A stretch of DNA of 64,000 nt from Rhizophagus clarus (lineage: Eukaryota > Glomeromycota > Glomeromycetes > Glomerales > Glomeraceae): NCBI GenBank assembly GCA_015698045.1, contig BLAL01000285.1, positions 1,426,001-1,490,000 of the forward strand, given 5' to 3'. A program made the position numbers and the translations under genes. This document shows positions 58,691 through 64,000 of the stretch, piece after piece. Below the pieces are notes generated by a model. That model was not told where the DNA came from. It ran no database searches and was given only the letters and a program-made list of their open reading frames with translations. The number at the start of each line of letters is the position of its first letter. Within the stretch, counting starts at the first letter, position 1.

Positions 58691-59361
58691 GATCCTTGGA
58701 ATTAGCTTAAATTAAGAATTTTTAATAAAAAATTAGTAAACAGTGCAAAATACGATTGTGTTACACATTCATCTTATCAATCTTATGTAGAATAATCAGA
58801 AAATAAAAAAATTTTTTACAACTCGTGCTTAAAAATTAAAGTAATAACGACTTTTTATAACCCATCAACTATTTTAAGAACCCATCACTTTTTACACCAG
58901 TTGCAAATAAAAGTTTTGTGAATACAATAGTAGTTATTTGCAGTTGTTAATGGTATTATTTATTCTCCAAAAGCTTTTTCATGATGTAAAATAATTAAAT
59001 AAGGCAGTAAGAATAACCAGGTTTCATATGAATTTGCTATAATATTTAAAGAATTTTGAAAATAAAGAAATAACCAAAATTTTCATTATCTTTTATTAAT
59101 TTTTAATTTTAAAAATTTTGTTTTTAAGATATGGAGACAAAGAATCTTCCTTTATATCATTTACCGACGATGATTTTAAAACTAACAATGATTTTAAAAC
59201 TCATGCAGGCTCCTCTTAGGGAAATCACTTAACCGACATTGAAATCTCGTGATATTTAAATCCACCAGTACGAAAACTTTGACTTTTAGATAGATGATCG
59301 TTGTCACGGAGCCTTGCGAATGCCGTAATCTCCTTGACCATATACTCTTGACTTCAATTGT
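58691..59361. other. Left part of the 3-kb insert in the satellite
   Basis: AT-rich to about 59140. From 59360 down to about 59190 the minus strand has a protein-like stretch (EYMVKEITAFARLRDNDHLS, then KSQSFRTGGFKYHEIS) that continues the exon-like unit at 59403. It has a TGA early on and no recognisable domain; an unrecognised, probably dead gene. Confidence 0.4.
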
Positions 59362-59649
59362 CCTTAATTCCAAAAGTCCAGTCGTGCTTTTCGTCTGGCA
59401 ACACTACAAAAAAGAAAAAAGAAAAAAGAAAAAAAGAATAATTAATTAAATAAAAAAAAAAACTGAAAAACACCACTCCAACCCTCCCTTACCTTAATTC
59501 CAATAGTCCGGTCGTGCTTTTCGTCCGGCAACACTATAAAAAAGAAAAAAAAAAATAATTAATTAAATAAAAAAAAACCGAAAAACACCACCCCAACCCT
59601 CCCTTACCTTAATTCCAATAGTCCGGTCATGCTTTTCGTCCGGCAACAT
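59362..59649 (-). repeat. Tandem exon-plus-intron units on the minus strand, three copies, 115-130 bp
   Basis: Each unit has a block reading (M)LPDEKHDRTIGIK in one frame, followed by GTAAGGGAGGGTTGG and a pyrimidine-rich intron-like stretch ending TATAG or TGTAG. Blocks: 59608-59649 (42 nt, begins with ATG), 59493-59533 (41 nt), and 59403 downward, where the block runs on into the longer frame toward 59190. Repeated donor and acceptor signals suggest a duplicated exon; whether it is transcribed is unknown. Confidence 0.55.
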
Positions 59650-60129
59650 CACAAAAAAAAAAAATTTTTTTTTCAAGATCAGATATTCGGATTATCTGAT
59701 TAGATCAGCAAGTCACATGTGGGGCCTTTATACCGAATAATTTAATTCGTTATAGTGTTGAATTTTTTTTTTATTTAATTTTATTTGATCAATTAAAATT
59801 GAAATAAAAGAATTAAAATTAAAGTTTTAAAAAGTGAATGAAGAGAAACAAATAAAATAGATTACCTAATAAACAAATAAACATTATCGCTGATGAAAAA
59901 ACTGCCAGAGCCCAGAGGCGCTATATTTTTTTTTTTTTTTTTTACGCGTTTACCACTTGTTTACCTAAATAATCAGATCATAATACCGGTTATACCGGTT
60001 CAAAAACTGCATATATCCCTTTTTTATATCAACTCATGAGATAAGCTTATCGTAAATGGTAAGCGATATTACCTTTTATGTTATAGATAATTAACGCTAG
60101 TAGTTTTGTTCAGACTTAAGCTACTGTAG

Positions 60130-60345
60130 CGGAAGGAAATTTTTTTTAACATTTTTTTTTTAAAATAAATAATCATTTTTTTTTTTTATCATTTTTTTTT
60201 AAAATAAAAAATCTTTTTTTTTTTTTAACATTTTTTTTTTAAAATAAATAATCATTTTTTTTTTTTTTTTTTTTTTTTAAAATAAAATAATCATCTTTTT
60301 TTTAACATTTTTTTTTAAAATAAAAAAATCATTTTTTTTAATTCT
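60130..60345. repeat. T/A minisatellite
   Basis: About five copies of a ~40-bp unit of a long T-run, AACA or ATCA, a second T-run and AAAATAAATAATC. Confidence 0.7.
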
Positions 60346-60349
60346 TTAG

Positions 60350-61384
60350 TTAACGGCGTCACCTTTAGCTTTGGGATTAAGTGCTGTAACAGGTAAGTTT
60401 TTTTTTTTTTGCTTTTATTCTTTTTTCTTTTTCTCTTATTAACTTGTTCTTTTTTTTTAGGTGCGGCTGTTTTTAATTCCATTTCAGTGGAAATTCAAGG
60501 TGAGTTTTAATTCTTTTTTTTGTTTTCTTTTCATTCTTTTCCTTGTTCTTTTACTAAACTTTCTGTCTTTTTTAGATGTGTATCATTTGAGTGAAAATTC
60601 AAGTAAGTCTTTTACGTCTCTTTCTCTTGTTATTTTATTTTTCTTTTAAGATGATATTAACCGTTTTCTTTTTCTTTTTTCTATGGGTGGGTGTTCTGGC
60701 TTTTCTTTCATTTTTTTATTTCTCTTATTTTCATAGTTTCTTTGTTTCTTTTTTTCATTGTTTCTTTCGTTTCTTTCCATGGTTCTTTCATTGATCTTTT
60801 GTGGTTCCCTTTGTTATTCCTTTCATTGATCTTTTGTTCCTTTTGTCATTGTTTCTTTCATTGCCTTTTTGGTTTCTTTCATTGATTTTTGGTTTCTTTC
60901 GTTGCTTTTTTTCATTTCTTTAATTTATCATTGGTTTCTTTCATTGCTTTTTCCATTTCTTTCATTGATCTTTGATTTCTTTCATTGCTTTTTTTATTTC
61001 TCTCATTACTCTTTGGCTTCTTTTGTTGCTTTTTTTTCATTCCCTTTATTCCTTTTCATTTCCCTTTTGTTTTCTTATTCATTTTTATTCTTTTTTTGTT
61101 TCATTCATTCCTTTTCACTATCCTTTATCTTTTTTGTTCCTTCCTCATTTCTCTTTGATTATCTTTGCTTCCCTTCATCCCTTTTCATTTATCTCTTCTT
61201 TCCTTTATTCTTCTGTCATCCTTTCTTACTGTATTTTCCATTCTTATATATTGCAGTGCATTTGCAATTAGTACAGAACTATAGCATTAATATTACAGTT
61301 AAAATTGTGCAATTGTGGTTCAATTTTTTTATAAAATCATATATACATTGTGGTGTAATTTTTTTTCTTTTGATTAAAATATAA
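60350..61384 (+). other. Candidate gene with short in-phase exons and pyrimidine-rich introns
   Basis: Three short blocks are bounded by good splice signals and stay in one frame: 60350-60392 (LTASPLALGLSAVTG), 60461-60499 (AAVFNSISVEIQ), 60576-60602 (VYHLSENS), with donors GTAAGT, GTGAGT, GTAAGT and acceptors TTTAG. Each ends in phase 1; the last two are multiples of three. A ~650-nt C/T tract follows, and the next TTGCAG at 61255 continues the same frame to a stop at 61384. The peptide is not recognised. The C/T tract itself (60603-61240) gives several long frames of F/S/L that are not genes. It could be a real small gene, a transposon remnant, or chance. Confidence 0.35.
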
Positions 61385-61744
61385 TTTCTTTCATACAATT
61401 TTCTTTTATAGTGATATTAATTATTATTCAACAAATTATTAAATGTGAAATTGTCTTTGTAATTATAGATTTTATAGATTGTAACGTTAAAGTTTTTTTC
61501 TTTTTTGTTTGACTAAATATCATTACTATCATATTACCAGTTACGGTATATTAAATCTAGCCAAAATTATGTTAAATCTAGCCAAAATTATGTTAATTCT
61601 GGCCAAAATTAAAATCGTCCTAAATTGCATTTTTTAAAATTGTACGCACTTTTTTTGGATTATTATATTGCATATCTTTAACTTTTATAATACATTGTAT
61701 AACAAAATTTAATATATTTGGATGATGAAATAAATCCGCCGATA
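61385..61744. other. Right part of the 3-kb insert
   Basis: AT-rich, with three copies of an AAATCTAGCCAAAATTATGTT-like word at about 61553-61610. No gene. Confidence 0.4.
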
Positions 61745-62265
61745 TGATATAAAAAATGCTGATCTGATCTTTAAAATCGAATTTCTCAGTCAATATTGAT
61801 CCAATCATTATAAAATTATTATCATTAGCTTCCTCTTGATGAGACGATTCTAATGAGCCTAAGATCATTAAAATCCGATCACTAGAACCCGTAATAATAA
61901 AATACAGTCAAAATATTTAATGTTACATGAATTTTACATATAAAAAATGCCGATCTGGTCTTTAAAATCGAATTTCGCGGTCAATATTAATCCAATCGTT
62001 ATAAAATTATTACCATTGGCTTCCTCTCGACGAGACGAGTCTAATGAGCCTAAGATCATTAAAATCTGATCACTAGAACCCATAGTAATTAAAATACAGT
62101 CAAAATATTTAATGTTACGCGAATTTTACATGTATAAAATGCCGATTTGGTCTTTAAAATCGAATTTCTCGGTCAATATTAATCCAATCATTATAAAATT
62201 ACTACCATCTGATTCCTTTCAATGAGATGAACCTAATGAGCTAAAGATCATTGAAATCTGATCAT
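61745..62265. repeat. Satellite array, 191-192-bp unit, right part
   Basis: The same unit as at 58140-58690, in the same orientation; cores at 61791, 61982 and 62174 (191 and 192 bp apart). The array resumes in register with where it stops at about 58690, so the intervening ~3.05 kb looks inserted. Confidence 0.85.
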
Positions 62266-62733
62266 TAGATCATAGAATAATTATATTTTAATAAATATCT
62301 TTTTATAATCACATATATATAAAATTTTTAAAAAAAGATGTGATAGTGACTATAGGTAGTTTGTGACTATAAACGATAGTTTTTATATATGAAAATTTGG
62401 GACACTCAACTAAGGTGACTATATAGGGTAATATGACTATAACGGAGATGACTATAAAGGGGAATAAAAATAAGTTCAACTACGCATTTAAATATCCAAC
62501 CAACTAAAAATTTTATATTAAAATAAGCAAATAAAAGTCTTACATAGGGGTTTTTTTTTATATGATCATTAAGCAAACTCAAATCTAACATATTTATATA
62601 TTGTTTGGGATCCTAATAAGTTAGATATATTTTTGTATAATAGAAGTAAATTTTAATATATGTTATAATTATAAACTCTTTCTGTCAATCTGTAAAACCA
62701 ATTTTTTGCAAAAGAAAATTTTTATTTTTCAAC

Positions 62734-64000
62734 ATGAAGAAAGGATTTCTATTAATAAAACTAGCCAAAAAAATAAAAAAATTGGATTCTCTACCTTTGG
62801 TTACTATAAACTATGACTCAAAGACTTCATCTTCTGACTGTTTTCATAACATTATTACAGATTTTTTCTTAAACATTGTCACTAAGAATATGTCTTTTTT
62901 CAATACCATAGAATTTTCAAACTTATATGATATTAACTTTTTTCTTGATAAATATAAGGACCAACAAGTTCCTGGTGAGAAGTTGATAGAAAAAGTAAGT
63001 ACTGGTGACTGCTACTCTCAAACTGCTCACTTTTTAGCCTGTCTTCTCAATATTTTTCTTTTGGATGACTAACTTATAAGAATATTGTCCCTGAATTTTG
63101 AAATTCGTCAAGAGTTAGAGCAATACAACAAACAGTTTTCTGATATGAAAAATCTAAGGTCCTATGTACCAATCAGACACGTCAATAAATTTTGATGAGA
63201 TTGATGAAGATTTACAAAAATTATTAGACAATAATCCAAATGCCACATCTTCACACAATAATATACCTATACCTATCACGTTCTTGACCAAATCTCAGAA
63301 AAGGAATGCTAAAAAAAAGGCCTGTAAGTAAAAAAAGAAAATGTTGTAACTACAAACTCCTTCTGGACTGAATGAACAAGTAGTGCTTACTTTTAGTGCT
63401 AAATCTCCTAAGTATATACCCTTTCGACCTTCTGGTTCAAGGACGGTTACTTTTAATCAGAATTTACTTTCTCTTTCTTTCACACCCTTTAAGTAGCTAA
63501 AATGAGATTCTAAACCATAATCAATACCTATTGACAATGGAAAGAAATTAAAACAGAAAGAGACAGACAATACTTTCAAAAATGAAAATGTTATTATTAT
63601 CAGATATTATCCTTAAGGAGAAGAACAAATACAATTACTAGATCTTGTAGTGTATAATATACTGGTGAAATAGGATAACTATATTCTATTAGACAATTTA
63701 GCAAAATGGAGTAAGGTCGTTTTAATTAGCATTAGGGTGTATAAGAAATATTTATCTGTGAGAGTAAGACTGATTTCTGATCATGAGTACTTAAAATGTT
63801 ATAATAGAGAGGACTGAACTGTCAACTTGGGAGGAATTCCTATTTGATGGTTTCTTACTTCTGGAGTCTCTCAAAAAGAAAACAATATGAGAAATTTTAA
63901 GTTGTCATATACAATCTTCTAAAAGATATGACAGATGCCTCCTTATTTCTAAATGGATGCCCTTACCAATTTTTGTTGGATAGTGGCATAAATTATTTAA
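62734..64000 (+). pseudogene. Decayed LINE ORF1-like gene, cut by window edge
   Basis: An open frame of 112 codons (62734-63072, MKKGFLLIKLAKKIKKLDSL...) is followed by broken frames that read as one polypeptide: Asn/Ser-rich and Lys-rich parts (FLTKSQKRNAKKKA), YIPFRPSGSRTVTFNQN, then near 63740-63960 a block like YLSVRVRLISDHEY, NLGGIPIWWFLTSGVSQKEN and MTDASLFLNGCPYQFLL. The GGIPxxWFxxxxxxxExN...MT phrase resembles the RNA-binding ORF1 of LINE elements common in this genus. Stops at several points show decay; the reverse transcriptase would lie to the right of the window. No poly(A) end is visible. Confidence 0.45.

Larger units (their letters stand above)
55758..62614. mobile_element. Large composite element, 6.86 kb, AGGATCCC ends with 8-bp duplication
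   Basis: The ends are identical over 20 bp in inverted orientation (AGGATCCCAAACAATATATA) and flanked by an exact 8-bp duplication AATAAGTT (55750-55757, 62615-62622). The sequence just inside the left end (ATATATAGGTCAGATGAAAA) matches the right end of the 52278-53811 element, so they are related. The interior is a patchwork: worn and fresh 170-192-bp satellite copies, a pogo-like end at 57987, and a ~3-kb insert with exon-like units. No transposase seen. The great length probably results from insertions after or before transposition. Confidence 0.7.

Noticed and set aside
60461-61384. Several long F/S/L frames
   Set aside because: Translation of a pyrimidine tract; only the short blocks with splice signals were kept as a weak candidate.
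1-64000. tRNA or rRNA genes
   Set aside because: No convincing B-box (GGTTCGAATCC-type) with a matching acceptor stem was found by eye, nor any rRNA core sequence; a covariance-model scan was not possible.

Overview
The window looks like nuclear DNA of an arbuscular mycorrhizal fungus, most likely Rhizophagus irregularis or a close relative. Three things point there: very AT-rich sequence full of small DNA transposons, short GT-AG introns of about 60-150 bp, and family signatures expanded in that genus (a kinase N-terminus with a CxxC...WCxxC module, MATA-HMG boxes, secreted Kelch proteins, Myb/SANT transposon ORFs). The organism call comes from remembered family patterns; no search was run.

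Layout. 1-348 is the 5' end of a kinase-like gene on the minus strand, running off the left edge. 1.4-31.6 kb holds a tandem Kelch cluster, all on the plus strand: one decayed copy (1381-3384), then five copies starting at 4043, 7905, 13458, 27345 and 29828. Each encodes a signal peptide, about six Kelch blades, a Ser/Thr/Asn/Pro linker, one membrane helix and a cytoplasmic tail with an SNYxPGxE motif, followed in three copies by a polyproline run. The cluster is interrupted by a broken integrase-type fossil (about 10.2-11.9 kb), a 2355-bp hAT-like element filled with a 43-bp minisatellite (16506-18860), a decayed minus-strand gene of an unclassified repeat family (about 20.6-24.5 kb), and several foldback elements. 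A MATA-HMG gene (35618-36292) lies alone in repeat-poor but gene-free DNA.

39.7-46.4 kb is a compact island of conserved genes: TMEM242 on plus, convergent with KAT14 (stop codons 5 bp apart), then an F-box/LRR gene and EIF3L, all three on minus and head to tail. Complete exon structures that stay in frame could be read for TMEM242 (3 exons), KAT14 (10) and EIF3L (12).

46.4-62.6 kb is almost entirely mobile DNA: a run of small elements with exact 8-bp target duplications, a 5.26-kb inverted-repeat element (50115-55373) carrying a Myb/SANT-like gene whose first exon is split by a 1534-bp element, and a 6.86-kb element (55758-62614) of what looks like the same family as that insert, with a 191-192-bp satellite inside. 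The right edge (62734-64000) looks like a decayed LINE ORF1.

The most unusual material is the Kelch receptor-like cluster with its duplicated promoters and copy-specific tails, and the repeated appearance of tandemly duplicated exon-plus-intron units at three unrelated sites (about 2.7-3.4, 53.0-53.4 and 59.4-59.65 kb).
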